42,830 nt of DNA from an uncultured Desulfuromonadales bacterium (GTDB lineage: Bacteria > Desulfobacterota > Desulfuromonadia > Geobacterales > CAIOGM01). A program made the position numbers and the translations under genes. The notes under the pieces are model-generated. The model saw nothing but the letters and a program-made list of their open reading frames with translations, searched no databases and was not told the origin of the DNA. Position 1 is the first letter of the stretch; every line of letters starts with the position of its first letter. The stretch spans positions 1-42,830 of the forward strand of contig CAIYUY010000213.1 in the NCBI GenBank assembly GCA_903929485.1, given 5' to 3'. This document shows, one piece after another, positions 1 through 8,065 of this stretch.

Positions 1-681
1 GTTGTTTCCGGGCCGATCGGCAGGGAGACTATCCATTTTGAGGCACCGCCGTCGTCGCGGGTTCCGGATGAGATGACCACGTTCCTGAAGTGGTGGGCCG
101 CCAGCCACAATACCGTTGAAGGGGTGCTACGAGCCGCCGTGGCACATTTCCGTTTTGTCACGATCCATCCCTTCGAAGACGGCAACGGTCGACTGGCTCG
201 GGCCATCACCGACACGGCCCTAGCCCAGGATGACGGTCAAGCCGTGCGCTACTACAGCCTATCCGCTCAAATCATGGCCGAGCGCGATAACTATTACGAT
301 ATCCTGGAGCGCTGTCAGAAAGGCGACGGCGATCTTACGGAGTGGCTGCTCTGGTTCCTGAGCTGTTTCAAACGTGCGATTGGGCGTGCCGATAGCCTTT
401 TGAACATGGTGAGGGATAATGCTGCCTTCTGGCAGCGCTACGCCGATGCCGCTCTCTCTGAGCGCCAGAAAAAAGTCATAAACCGCTTGCTGGAGGCCGG
501 CAAAGGTGGCTTTGAAGGTGGGTTGACTAATCGAAAGTATGCCGCCCTGACCAAAGTCAGTCGCGCCACCGCATTCCGCGAACTTGAGTCCCTCCGGGAT
601 ATGGGCATCATCTGTCAGGTAGGTAGCGGCCGCAACGTCCGCTATGATCTGTCATGGGTCATGACCGGTAAAGAGGACTGA
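1..681 (+). CDS. Fic family protein, 3' part only
   Basis: The frame is open from base 1, so the gene begins outside the window and 226 C-terminal residues are present. The Fic active-site motif HPFEDGNGRLAR begins at base 166; its histidine is the catalytic base and the DGNGR segment binds the nucleotide phosphates. Fic enzymes usually transfer AMP from ATP to hydroxyl side chains of target proteins. After the Fic core there is a helical stretch and then a winged-helix-like C-terminus (about bases 520-670, LTNRKYAALTKVSRATAF), typical of Fic proteins of about 370 residues that also carry an N-terminal DUF4172 domain. The inhibitory helix, if any, lies outside the window. The target is not predictable. 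The Fic assignment is secure; the domain type of the missing half is inferred. Confidence 0.9.
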   Translation, partial: VVSGPIGRETIHFEAPPSSRVPDEMTTFLKWWAASHNTVEGVLRAAVAHFRFVTIHPFEDGNGRLARAITDTALAQDDGQAVRYYSLSAQIMAERDNYYDILERCQKGDGDLTEWLLWFLSCFKRAIGRADSLLNMVRDNAAFWQRYADAALSERQKKVINRLLEAGKGGFEGGLTNRKYAALTKVSRATAFRELESLRDMGIICQVGSGRNVRYDLSWVMTGKED

Positions 682-926
682 CACCCTGCAAATTTAAAGC
701 CCTCCGACCCTGTATCGTTTCATTATACTCTTATCCACGAGAATCAAATCCTGACACACCGCAGCTAACATTCTAAAATCATGCAGGTAATTACATTTTA
801 CCGCTTATGGGCCTGTCTCTTTTACTTATACACCGCGACTATCCCCCGTCACATTAGACAGTGGCGTCTGTCCGATAAATTCCACTACATCAGCAGGTTA
901 TGACTATTTTCGCCTTCCCCTCATTT

Positions 927-945
927 CTGGCACGGTCTAAGCTAT
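927..945 (+). promoter_or_regulatory. Candidate sigma-54 (-24/-12) promoter
   Basis: CTGGCACG (927-934), four bases, then AAGCT (939-943). The -24 half matches the sigma-54 consensus exactly, and the -12 GC (941-942) is 12 bp from the -24 GG (929-930), the required spacing. The TT of the -12 box is replaced by AA. Transcription would start near 954 and lead into the small membrane protein at 988. No enhancer site was identified. Confidence 0.5.
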
Positions 946-987
946 ATACTGGACAAGAGACAAAGAAAAGCAGACCAGGAGGACGTC

Positions 988-1218
988 ATGAAAACCACAC
1001 TGAGAACAATAGCCGCCGCAACGGCAGCAACGATGGCAACAGCAGCCCCGGCATTTGCAGCCCCCGTATACACCGATAACAGCGGTCTTCTGGTTTGGTC
1101 TTTCCTCGGCTTTTGCGCCGTGATCGTGGTTGCCCAGGTACTCCCCGCTCTCATGATGATGGTGGGAATCGTCAAGGGTATCGCCACCGAGCCGACCGAA
1201 GCCAAAGCCCATAATTAG
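988..1218 (+). CDS. Small exported or membrane protein, 76 aa
   Basis: This short protein has an N-terminal signal-like segment (residues 1-25, MKTTLRTIAAATAATMATAA then PAFAA, a plausible signal peptidase site). One hydrophobic segment follows (about 34-62) and a short polar tail. A strong ribosome site, AGGAGG, lies just before the ATG at 988 and fixes the start. I do not recognise a family. The gene lies 55 bp before the receiver-like gene at 1274 in the same direction and sits behind a sigma-54-like promoter, so the two are probably cotranscribed. Two overlapping minus-strand frames look like its shadows. Expression is well supported; function is unknown. Confidence 0.7.
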   Translation: MKTTLRTIAAATAATMATAAPAFAAPVYTDNSGLLVWSFLGFCAVIVVAQVLPALMMMVGIVKGIATEPTEAKAHN

Positions 1219-1273
1219 CGGTCAGAGGTCCGGCTCCCCACGAAGAAAGCGCCGTAGCAGAGGAAGGTGTACC

Positions 1274-1660
1274 ATGTCAGGACTTATGATCGCCGAACAA
1301 GACCCCAGCTGCCGCACCATGATGGCGGAGTTGATGAGCGAGGAAGGGTACTGTGTGACCGTCACCGATTCGGCGGCCGATGCCCTCAGCGGAATCCTGA
1401 AGAAAAGCGCCCAGGTGGTTCTGCTGGGGAGTCAGTTTGACAACTTGGCGGCAACAGAGCTGATCCCCCTGCTCAAGCAGTGTAACCGGAACCTGACCAT
1501 CATCCTCGTCTCCGATGAGGAGTCACAACCGGTCATCCGGAAGATTCGCGCCGAGGGGATTTTCTACCACGCCCTGAAACCGGCGAAACCGGAGGATAGC
1601 GATGAAATCCGGCAGGCTGTCAGGTGCGCCTTTGATAACCTCTCCTCCAACACCCACTGA
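1274..1660 (+). CDS. Degenerate receiver-domain protein, 128 aa
   Basis: A stand-alone CheY-like fold is visible: the first strand with acidic residues (LMIAEQD, residues 4-10), a second strand near residues 26-32, the third strand AQVVLLG (46-52), and a conserved lysine in ALKP (K102). Normal receivers have the phosphorylated aspartate at the end of strand three (LVLLD); here this residue is Gly52, and the nearest aspartate is Asp56. It therefore probably cannot be phosphorylated at the usual place, and may act as a phosphorylation-independent binding module. GAGGAAGG lies upstream of the ATG. A terminator-like hairpin follows at 1729. The family is secure; the role is unknown. Confidence 0.8.
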   Translation: MSGLMIAEQDPSCRTMMAELMSEEGYCVTVTDSAADALSGILKKSAQVVLLGSQFDNLAATELIPLLKQCNRNLTIILVSDEESQPVIRKIRAEGIFYHALKPAKPEDSDEIRQAVRCAFDNLSSNTH

Positions 1661-1728
1661 CGGTGACAAGAGTGCCACCTCTGAGCCGCTGCCGGGGGCG
1701 GCGGGAAAGTCGTGAATATACAGAAAGT

Positions 1729-1769
1729 ATGGCCGGCACTTCATCAGGAGTGACTGGCCATCTGTTTTT
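1729..1769 (+). terminator. Intrinsic terminator after the receiver gene
   Basis: ATGGCC (1729-1734) pairs with GGCCAT (1756-1761), and an inner CACT pairs with AGTG. A run of five T (1765-1769) follows. It would end the 988-1660 unit and separate it from hipBA. Confidence 0.65.
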
Positions 1770-1847
1770 CTGCCGATTGACAATTAAGTTGGTGGAGCCC
1801 CTTGGACATTGAGTCATGGCGGGTCAACAGCTTGGCAGGAAATTCTA

Positions 1848-1876
1848 TTGACGTATTTTTTTATTTTGAGTATTAT
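1848..1876 (+). promoter_or_regulatory. hipBA promoter
   Basis: TTGACG (1848-1853) and TATTAT (1871-1876) are separated by 17 bp, each differing from the sigma-70 consensus by one base. The -10 box lies inside the left arm of the inverted repeat at 1866-1916, so a protein bound there would block RNA polymerase. Confidence 0.75.
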
Positions 1877-1916
1877 CGTAACCATAAAATAGCTACATGG
1901 CTACGATAATACTCAA
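1866..1916. promoter_or_regulatory. hipBA operator: perfect 15-bp inverted repeat
   Basis: TTGAGTATTATCGTA (1866-1880) and its exact reverse complement TACGATAATACTCAA (1902-1916) are separated by 21 bp. The left arm holds the -10 box; the right arm covers the first possible start codon of hipB. The arrangement suggests autorepression by HipB or the HipBA complex, as in the Escherichia coli system, although the E. coli operator sequence is different. Confidence 0.75.
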
Positions 1917-1926
1917 TTGGTGGTCT

Positions 1927-2265
1927 ATGGCGTCTCCCGTAAATCGTACATACCTCCGCCAGACCCGGGATGCTGCTGAACTGTTAGGTAAACTCATCAG
2001 ACTCGGCAGGAAAGAACGCAAGATGACCGCGGAAGAGTTGGCGGGACGGGCGGGTATTTCCAGAAGGACCTTGCAGAAGATAGAGCGCGGCGACCCGAAG
2101 TGTGAGATCGGTCTGGTGTTCGAGGTCTCCAACCTGATAGGGATCAACCTTTTTGGGGATGAAGGTAAAGCAAATATTTCCAGGAATATAAGCCGAGTCG
2201 ACGATAAATTAGCACTTCTGCCTCGGCTGGTTCGCAGCATGGTGAAGGTAAACGATGATTTCTGA
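1927..2265 (+). CDS. hipB: HipB-like antitoxin, XRE-family helix-turn-helix
   Basis: The protein contains a Cro/C1-type helix-turn-helix: KMTAEELAGRAGISRRTLQK, followed by IERGDP. This is the DNA-binding part of HipB antitoxins, which neutralise HipA and repress their own operon. An in-frame ATG at 1897 would add ten residues (MATIILNWWS), but it overlaps the operator arm and lacks a ribosome site. The ATG at 1927, preceded by TGGTGG, is a better start, giving 112 residues. The frame overlaps hipA by 11 bp (2255-2265), which indicates translational coupling. Family and role are well supported by the fused context; the start is less certain. Confidence 0.88.
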   Translation: MASPVNRTYLRQTRDAAELLGKLIRLGRKERKMTAEELAGRAGISRRTLQKIERGDPKCEIGLVFEVSNLIGINLFGDEGKANISRNISRVDDKLALLPRLVRSMVKVNDDF

Positions 2266-3544
2266 ATACAAGGATGCATATGTCTGGATCTGGCTCCCTG
2301 GAGAGACTGAGCCGGTGGTGGCCGGGAGGCTTACGGCCGTAGGGATAACATATGTTTTCAACTACGGTAGAAGCTACCTGCAGCGAGATACCGCAATATC
2401 GATTTACGACGCTGAACTTCCCCTACGTCAGGGGCTACTCCCTCTCCTTTCCGGTCTTTCTATACCTGGATGTCTGCGAGACGCGGCTCCTGACGCCTGG
2501 GGACGCAGGGTAATATTGAACAAGAAGTTTGGAAACAAAGCGTCCGGAATAGATCCGGCGGCACTCGACGAACTCAGTTATTTTATTGAGTCCGGGTCCG
2601 ACCGGATAGGCGCTCTGGATTTCCAGCTATCGCCTACACAGTATGAGCCACGCTATACCTCCGGAGCACCCATTGAAGAATTGATCGAGGCGACTGAGCG
2701 TGTCGAGAAGGGTATTTCTCTAACTCCTGAGCTTGCCCAGGCACTTCAGCATGGCACCTCTATCGGCGGAGCACGCCCCAAGGCCCTCATTGAAAGCGAT
2801 TCCCGCAAATTCATAGCGAAATTTTCCACCTCCACAGACCTCTACTCCGTCGTCAAAGCAGAGTATGTCGCAATGAGACTAGCTGCCATGGCCGGCATGG
2901 ATGTGGCGCCGGTCTTTCTGGAACGTGCCGCCGGCAAGGATCTGCTGCTTGTGGAGCGTTTTGATCGGAAGGCAACGGCCAACGGGTGGCAGCGCAAGAT
3001 TCTTGTCTCGGCGCTGACGATGTTGACTCTGGATGAGATGATGGCCCGTTACGCAAGCTATGAAACGTTTGCCGAGATTGTTCGGAGTAAATTCAGAAAT
3101 GCTCCAGGAACATTGCGCGAGCTGTTTTCCCGTATTGTTTTTAATATCCTGATAGGCAACACTGACGACCACGCCCGCAATCATGCAGCTTTTTGGGATG
3201 GGCAGATGCTGATGTTGACACCGGCGTACGATATCTGTCCACAGGCTCGCCATGGGCAGATCGCCACTCAAGCAATGCTGGTTACGGGGGATGACCGTTC
3301 AAGCCGGATCACCACCTGCATTGCCGCCGCTCCACAATTTCTCCTTTCTGAAGAGGAGGCCGTCAAGATTATCACTACACAGATAACGTGCATTGGGCAG
3401 AATTGGTCGACTGTCTGTGACGATGCCTCGTTGAGCGAGGTTGATCGAAATCTGCTCTGGGGAAATCAGATATTGAATCCATATGTTTTCGAGGGGTTGG
3501 GACCAAGCCCCCTAAAAGACCTCGCGAGACAATACGAGCAATGA
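2255..3544 (+). CDS. hipA: HipA-like serine/threonine kinase toxin
   Basis: This 429-residue protein is full length for HipA. The N-terminal subdomain carries the PDAWGRR motif (residues 79-85). TSIGGARPKA (168-177) is the P-loop-like segment; its Ser169 corresponds to the serine that E. coli HipA autophosphorylates. IAKF gives the ATP-binding lysine (K189). NTDDHARNH (302-310) holds the catalytic aspartate, and LTPAYDICP (321-329) the metal-binding Asp326. All key residues are present, so the kinase is probably active. E. coli HipA phosphorylates glutamyl-tRNA synthetase and produces growth arrest; the target here is inferred only by family. The 3' end is overlapped by an open frame continuing from an HlyD remnant on the opposite strand. 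Confidence 0.92.
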   Translation: MISEYKDAYVWIWLPGETEPVVAGRLTAVGITYVFNYGRSYLQRDTAISIYDAELPLRQGLLPLLSGLSIPGCLRDAAPDAWGRRVILNKKFGNKASGIDPAALDELSYFIESGSDRIGALDFQLSPTQYEPRYTSGAPIEELIEATERVEKGISLTPELAQALQHGTSIGGARPKALIESDSRKFIAKFSTSTDLYSVVKAEYVAMRLAAMAGMDVAPVFLERAAGKDLLLVERFDRKATANGWQRKILVSALTMLTLDEMMARYASYETFAEIVRSKFRNAPGTLRELFSRIVFNILIGNTDDHARNHAAFWDGQMLMLTPAYDICPQARHGQIATQAMLVTGDDRSSRITTCIAAAPQFLLSEEEAVKIITTQITCIGQNWSTVCDDASLSEVDRNLLWGNQILNPYVFEGLGPSPLKDLARQYEQ

Positions 3545-3761
3545 TGAAACTGAACGCCACATACCTCCCGGAACTCAAATCTCTGTCTTTTGACTGGTAA
3601 CTTTCGATGATGCCGTTGGCATAGATCCCTTGTCCATAGGGGTTGAAGGCGGGATTGAACGCGGGAGGGTGTGGCTTTTTCTCGATACCGAACAGGAAGG
3701 CGCTCGTCAAACCGGCGACAAGTCCGATGATTGCAAGGATGAATATGACTTTATTTCTCAC
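3375..3761 (-). pseudogene. Truncated HlyD-type membrane-fusion adaptor, N-terminal remnant
   Basis: A GTG at 3759-3761 with a very strong ribosome site (AAGGAGGAGG, about 3764-3773) starts a frame reading VRNKVIFILAIIGLVAGL, an N-terminal membrane anchor, then NPYGQGIYANGIIESYQ. I recall that pattern from HlyD/AcrA-type adaptors of Geobacter efflux and secretion systems, just before the first biotinyl-lipoyl-like domain. Recognisable similarity stops near base 3,595, about 50 bp from the hipA stop codon. The open frame then runs antisense into hipA to 3375 with no family character. An intact adaptor would be about 300 residues or more, so this is a gene cut by a rearrangement. Identification rests on memory of the family. 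Confidence 0.6.
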
Positions 3762-3840
3762 GTCCTCCTCCTTGGCCAATACCGGTGACCTGTGATCCTC
3801 CAATTTCACCATGCTGTTTGATACTTACTTTGACGCCGAG

Positions 3841-4692
3841 CTAATGCCTCTGTCTTTCCCCGCGAGGTTCGGGACGATGCATCCGTCCATCATAGTGCGC
3901 CCTGTCGAGATCATATCGTTTGTGCTCAAGATCCCGGAGATGCCGGATTTCATTAATACGGTACCGGTGTAAAAGCGGCGGGAAACCAATGCCGGCTGCA
4001 ACTGTCCACGGGCCATAGTAATATGGTCCCTGATACCATCGTCCACCGTAAAAGTAGAAATAAACGGTTCCGTCATACAGCAGGTCGTAGGGAACTCCCA
4101 CCGCAACATACATATTGAGTGCGGGCGTATAGACAAATTCAGGAGTTGCACTAAGAGAAATCTCCGGCGGAAGCAGGTACTGTCCCGCCTCCGCTGACAC
4201 CCCAGGCGGAGGTGCAGTGACGTCTAGAGGCTGATGAGGCTCAGTTACTACATGACGATATTCAGGAACCAGATTCCCATAGGTATACATGCATTCCACA
4301 TAGGCATTGTCATATCTGTGCTGTGCCTCCCTGCCATAGACTTGGCCTGAGTTGTCGCCGGCCGCGGTGCCAAAGAGAAGTCCGGTTGCGGCACCAACAG
4401 CCGCACCCGCTCCGGCGTGACCGGAGGCTGAACCCGCGGCTGCGCCAAGCCCTGCCCCTAGTGCCGTCCCCCCAACTGCCCCTATGGCAACATTTTTATC
4501 GTAAGTTTCTTGAATTGACTTCCCAATTTGCGTTTCCGCCCACTTTCTGCAGGTCGCCTCTTCAGCCTGGAACAGTTCAAAAGGCTTTCCTTGGGCAGGC
4601 ATGACGTTGACGCTTGGCCCAGTAGGGAGCGTAGTGCAGCTACACAACAGTAGCAGTAAAAGAGATGATCTGTTTTTTCGTATCAGTCCCAT
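3841..4692 (-). CDS. Glycine-zipper outer-membrane-type lipoprotein
   Basis: The 283-residue protein starts with a lipoprotein signal peptide: charged MGLIRKNRSS, six leucines, then CSC with Cys19 as the probable lipidated residue. Residues about 68-112 form a glycine zipper, with repeats such as GAVGGTALGAGLGAAAG. These segments insert in or pack against membranes. The C-terminal half has an aromatic stretch (VYFYFYGGRWYQGPYYYGPW) like that of YXWXXGXWYY-type surface lipoproteins, then an Arg/His-rich tail. GGGGAGAAG lies ahead of the ATG. It is probably monocistronic. Enzyme activity is not expected; a role in envelope structure or stress is inferred. Confidence 0.8.
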   Translation of the reverse strand: MGLIRKNRSSLLLLLLCSCTTLPTGPSVNVMPAQGKPFELFQAEEATCRKWAETQIGKSIQETYDKNVAIGAVGGTALGAGLGAAAGSASGHAGAGAAVGAATGLLFGTAAGDNSGQVYGREAQHRYDNAYVECMYTYGNLVPEYRHVVTEPHQPLDVTAPPPGVSAEAGQYLLPPEISLSATPEFVYTPALNMYVAVGVPYDLLYDGTVYFYFYGGRWYQGPYYYGPWTVAAGIGFPPLLHRYRINEIRHLRDLEHKRYDLDRAHYDGRMHRPEPRGERQRH

Positions 4693-5055
4693 TGTCTTCT
4701 CCCCTCATCGTTTCTGATGTTATTGGCGAAGAAAAATCGGCGTCATTCGACCAGGATGGCCCTCCCACTCAAAACGATGAGCCGGCGAAAGTGTCGGCTC
4801 CATTGTAACGTCTCCCCCTCTGGCGGAATGAACTGGTGTATCTGTCCCATGAACTTTTAGGTTCGCGTTCAGAACATTCCCTGAAACAAGCCAAGATAAT
4901 AAGTTCTTAACCCTGCAGTTCTTCCTTTAGTATCAGGCTTACAACCCTACCCTCCAACAAGTTTGCACGGTGGGCTTATTTCGGATCGGACCGGTAACGA
5001 GAGGCCAAACATGATGACCTCTCGTGCTTGGTGAACCTGATGCCATGGCTACAAT
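4693..5055. other. Intergenic: leader of the glycine-zipper gene and 3' region of the protease gene
   Basis: No gene is supported in these 363 bases. Two small hairpins are visible: GAGCCG (4779-4784) with CGGCTC (4795-4800), and ACGAGAGG (4997-5004) with CCTCTCGT (5018-5025). The second is 31 bases beyond the protease stop codon but has no T-run on the minus strand, so it is at best a weak terminator. Confidence 0.5.
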
Positions 5056-7296
5056 TTAGTTGGTCCTGAAGAAATTGACCGCCGATGAAACCGTGGTACT
5101 GCCGGATGTTGACGACACCTGGTAATAGTAGGTCGTGCGGCGTGACAGTGAAGACAAACTCACCAAATGTGCGGTAACCGGTCTGGAATTCGATACGGTT
5201 TTGTTCAGGTTGCTTGTGGTTGTTCCATAATTCACCGTTGAGTTGGCGGCCACGTTTGTGCTCCACTGTATCTGCGCGGAATTGGTAGTTGCAGTGGCAG
5301 TAGGCCCGGCGATGATGGTCAAAGTTGGAGCAGTGGGCGTTGCCGATACCTCGTTTGAAGGATCGGATGTGCCGGTGCTGTTGGTGGCGGACACGTTGTA
5401 GTAGTAGGTCGTACCGTTGACAACACCGTCCGTGTAGGTCGTTGTGGTGATGCCGCTCTTGAGAGGGCTTTCCGCACCAGAAGCCGTGCCGCGCTGAACG
5501 TTATAGCTTGTCGCCCCGGTGCTTGCCGTCCAGTTCAGCCTGATTGTTCCGTTACCCGCGGCGGCAGTCAGACCGGTCGGAGCGGCAGGGGTGGACACAG
5601 TGGTGGCTACCAAGTCGGTCAGCAGGTTGGCTCCGTTGAAACTACCCCATCCTGTGGCGTTATCATAGCCCGTGGTAGCAGAATAGTAGAGGTTCATGCC
5701 GTTCGTGACATCATGAAAATCATTCCCATATCTTGCACCGGATGCAATGGCGTAGATCGCCGGGTTGGCAAATCCAAGAGGCGGGTTCCCCTGGGCAACT
5801 CGCAACTGATTAACACGCGCGGTGAAGGCTGCCCAGAGGGGAGAGGCGCAGCTCGTGCCGCCAAAAATATACCACCCCCCTTTGTAGAAGATGGAATAGC
5901 CAGTATACTGGTCTGAATTGAGAGAGACATCCGGCACGTTGCGCATGGTCGTTGACGCTGCGGACGTAATCCCCTGTTGCCAGGTCGGAATGCTCCAGCG
6001 GTTGCTGACACCGCCTCCGCCGGCGCCTCCGCTCACCGTGTTATTGACGTTCCAGGTCGTTTCATGATCGTAGATCTTGTTATTCAGATAGAGTTGCGTC
6101 CCGCCTACGCCAACCATGTAGGGTTGAGAGGCGGGATCATCGACGCTGAGAGTAACTCCGTTGTCGTAGGCCCCACTGTCGCCCGAGGCGGCATAGATGG
6201 ACTGACCCTGCGCCGCCATCTGCTGAAAAGCAGCGTTCTCGTTGTTGAGGAGAGCAGAGCTGCTTTGTCCCTCGCTCAACCCCCAGGACGTGCTGATCTG
6301 CTTAACCAGGTTATCCGTGGCAATCCTGTTGTAGGTGTCAACAACGCCCGTGCTGCTGTTCGGTCCTTCGTAGACGATGATTTTGCTCGCGCCGGGCGCC
6401 AGGGCATTCTGAAGCTCGATGTCCAGCGTCACCTCGGATGCTCCGCTCCCGGCCCTACCGGAGAAGCCATCAACCAGGATATTCTGTATCGGTACGGATC
6501 GCAGGCCAAAATGGGCAACGTAATTGGCCACATCGCTGGGGTTGTACCCGTCCAGCTCGAATAGGCCAAGAACTTGGCCGACGCCGGCGTTCGACAGACT
6601 CTGGAGGTTATAGGCCGTAAGAATATCGCCGGGGGTCAAGCCGCCACCGGGCCCCGTGCCGATCTGAAGCGATGAAGTCCGCGCCATATCCGCTGCGGGG
6701 GTAAAATGACTCTGGGCATGCCAGATAGCCGCATTGTCCAGGCCAACCAGACCCTCGATGCGGGAAGCAAGTGCATCGGGAACTTCGGGATCATTGTCAG
6801 GGGCATGAAACTTTCGCCCTTCCGACGTCTGGTACTGTTGGAGGCGAAGGTTAAAGGCGGATTCGACCTGCACTGCGGAACCTGTTACATCCAGAAGGGT
6901 GCGGTTGGGATGAGTCCCGGTGACGGTAAGTCCCATACTCTGCGCATAAGCGACAACGGCATCATAATCAGCCTGGGTGGGACTAAACCTGTCCGTGAAC
7001 TCCCGTGGTGTAAGGTAATGGCCATACTCCTGATCAGCCGGGTCGTAAATGCGCCCCAGTAGTTCCTGTAACTCCGACTGGTTGCGTAATGGCAACGTAA
7101 AAGCCATGGTAATTTGAGTGTCGGGAACCACTCTGCCCAATCCCCTTGCCTTGGCCATTGACTCGGTGGGAACGTGACCGTGTAATCTCACCGGCGAAGG
7201 GATGGGACCGGCTGAACAAGGTGTTTGAACCCCACTCAATACAACAGCAAGGGCCATCAGGAGCGTGCTACACAGGTTTGAAATGTGACTCTTCAT
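5056..7296 (-). CDS. S53 family (sedolisin/kumamolisin) serine-carboxyl peptidase with fibronectin III domains
   Basis: A secreted acid-type protease of 746 residues. The start at 7296 (MKSHISNLCSTLLMAL) is chosen because GGAGG lies six bases before it and a signal peptide with cleavage near residue 29 follows; the longer open frame to 7635 adds non-conserved residues. Domains are an S53 pro-domain (about 36-190), a catalytic domain (about 215-565) and two fibronectin type III-like domains (569-660 and 661-746). Active-site residues are visible: Glu288 and Asp292 in SEVTLDIE, oxyanion Asp373 in SGDSG, and Ser482 in GGTSCASP (usually SGTS). The C-terminal calcium site fits DFHDVTNG and GYDNATGWG. 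Expected to self-process and act outside the cell. A sigma-70 promoter lies about 270 bases upstream. Confidence 0.93.
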   Translation of the reverse strand: MKSHISNLCSTLLMALAVVLSGVQTPCSAGPIPSPVRLHGHVPTESMAKARGLGRVVPDTQITMAFTLPLRNQSELQELLGRIYDPADQEYGHYLTPREFTDRFSPTQADYDAVVAYAQSMGLTVTGTHPNRTLLDVTGSAVQVESAFNLRLQQYQTSEGRKFHAPDNDPEVPDALASRIEGLVGLDNAAIWHAQSHFTPAADMARTSSLQIGTGPGGGLTPGDILTAYNLQSLSNAGVGQVLGLFELDGYNPSDVANYVAHFGLRSVPIQNILVDGFSGRAGSGASEVTLDIELQNALAPGASKIIVYEGPNSSTGVVDTYNRIATDNLVKQISTSWGLSEGQSSSALLNNENAAFQQMAAQGQSIYAASGDSGAYDNGVTLSVDDPASQPYMVGVGGTQLYLNNKIYDHETTWNVNNTVSGGAGGGGVSNRWSIPTWQQGITSAASTTMRNVPDVSLNSDQYTGYSIFYKGGWYIFGGTSCASPLWAAFTARVNQLRVAQGNPPLGFANPAIYAIASGARYGNDFHDVTNGMNLYYSATTGYDNATGWGSFNGANLLTDLVATTVSTPAAPTGLTAAAGNGTIRLNWTASTGATSYNVQRGTASGAESPLKSGITTTTYTDGVVNGTTYYYNVSATNSTGTSDPSNEVSATPTAPTLTIIAGPTATATTNSAQIQWSTNVAANSTVNYGTTTSNLNKTVSNSRPVTAHLVSLSSLSRRTTYYYQVSSTSGSTTVSSAVNFFRTN

Positions 7297-7565
7297 GATT
7301 AACCTCCATAAGCAAACCTTTTTTGACAACTTACCGTAACTACGATCAAATTTTTTCATCACGCCCAGTATCGGGAGCGATGCCGGGTCTGACTTAGGTG
7401 TCGATGAGCAATTGTTCTCTTTCCTTGGCGCCTCCTTTTTCGCCATGCATTTATTCGTGGAACTTTTCCCCTCCGAGTGGCTTTCCGATTGCACCATTGA
7501 AGTAGGATAAGCTAATCGACTACTCCTCTTATTCTTTTCGCACCGCAGGTTAAAATGAATGCACT
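7297..7565 (-). other. Long 5' leader of the S53 protease gene
   Basis: About 270 bases lie between the predicted transcription start near 7565 and the ATG at 7296. The leader contains purine-rich segments such as AAAAAGGAGGCGCC and several short inverted repeats, but I could not match it to any riboswitch family. It stays open in the frame of the protease, which is probably chance. Confidence 0.35.
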
Positions 7566-7571
7566 TTATAA

Positions 7572-7599
7572 AAAATATCATCAGCGGTATAATTGTCAA
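7572..7599 (-). promoter_or_regulatory. Sigma-70-type promoter for the S53 protease
   Basis: On the minus strand, a perfect TTGACA (7594-7599) is followed after 16 bp by TATTTT (7572-7577). Start of transcription would be near 7565. Confidence 0.55.
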
Positions 7600-7636
7600 C
7601 CTGCCAATTGGGCACAAAGGTTCGAGCATGTGCAAT

Positions 7637-8065
7637 TGGAGCAGATCAAATCATGAGAACAACACAAATATAACAAAATATTATTTCCAATTTGTGCTGA
7701 GCTCGGCAGTTAAATGAGTTGCAGACTATATGACGGTTTTTTTAGCATGCAAAGCCATCATTTATCGTTTACGAAGTGGGCCGTAAGCCGTTATCAGGGC
7801 GCACCTCTTGCGTACCGCTGCCACCAAAGCGATGGACGGACAAGGTCACGACCTGGATAGCGCTGGGGGATACTCCCAGGCACGGTGCCGCCAGCGAGCG
7901 GCCAGGGAACGATCCCGACCGCGAGCACGAAAAAAGGGCCGCCGTAAGCGCCCCCCTCATTATTGCACCGTATCCGTCAGTAACCCAATAAAAACATCAA
8001 CTTGCCAAACCACAACTTGGATAGGCCGTTGTTTTTCAACCAGTCCGGGCCAATGTGTTGCTATT
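7637..8065. other. Intergenic with a GC-rich, self-complementary core
   Basis: Bases about 7,775-7,960 are GC-rich between AT-rich flanks and contain clustered inverted repeats: CTGGGGGATACTCCCAG, the palindrome GGCACGGTGCC, and CGG..GGGAacgaTCCC..CCG. Short frames occur on both strands (for example 7769-7960 minus), but none has a ribosome site or recognisable product. It may be a structured RNA or a decayed mobile fragment; I cannot name it. Confidence 0.35.

Noticed and set aside
7297-7640. Possible cyclic-di-GMP (GEMM) riboswitch in the protease leader
   Set aside because: GGAAAGCCACT is reminiscent of the GEMM core, but the paired GGCAAACC and tetraloop receptor elements are absent.
7776-7991. 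Small plus and minus frames in the GC-rich intergenic island
   Set aside because: No ribosome site, no recognisable motif, and the overlapping frames on both strands look equally likely.
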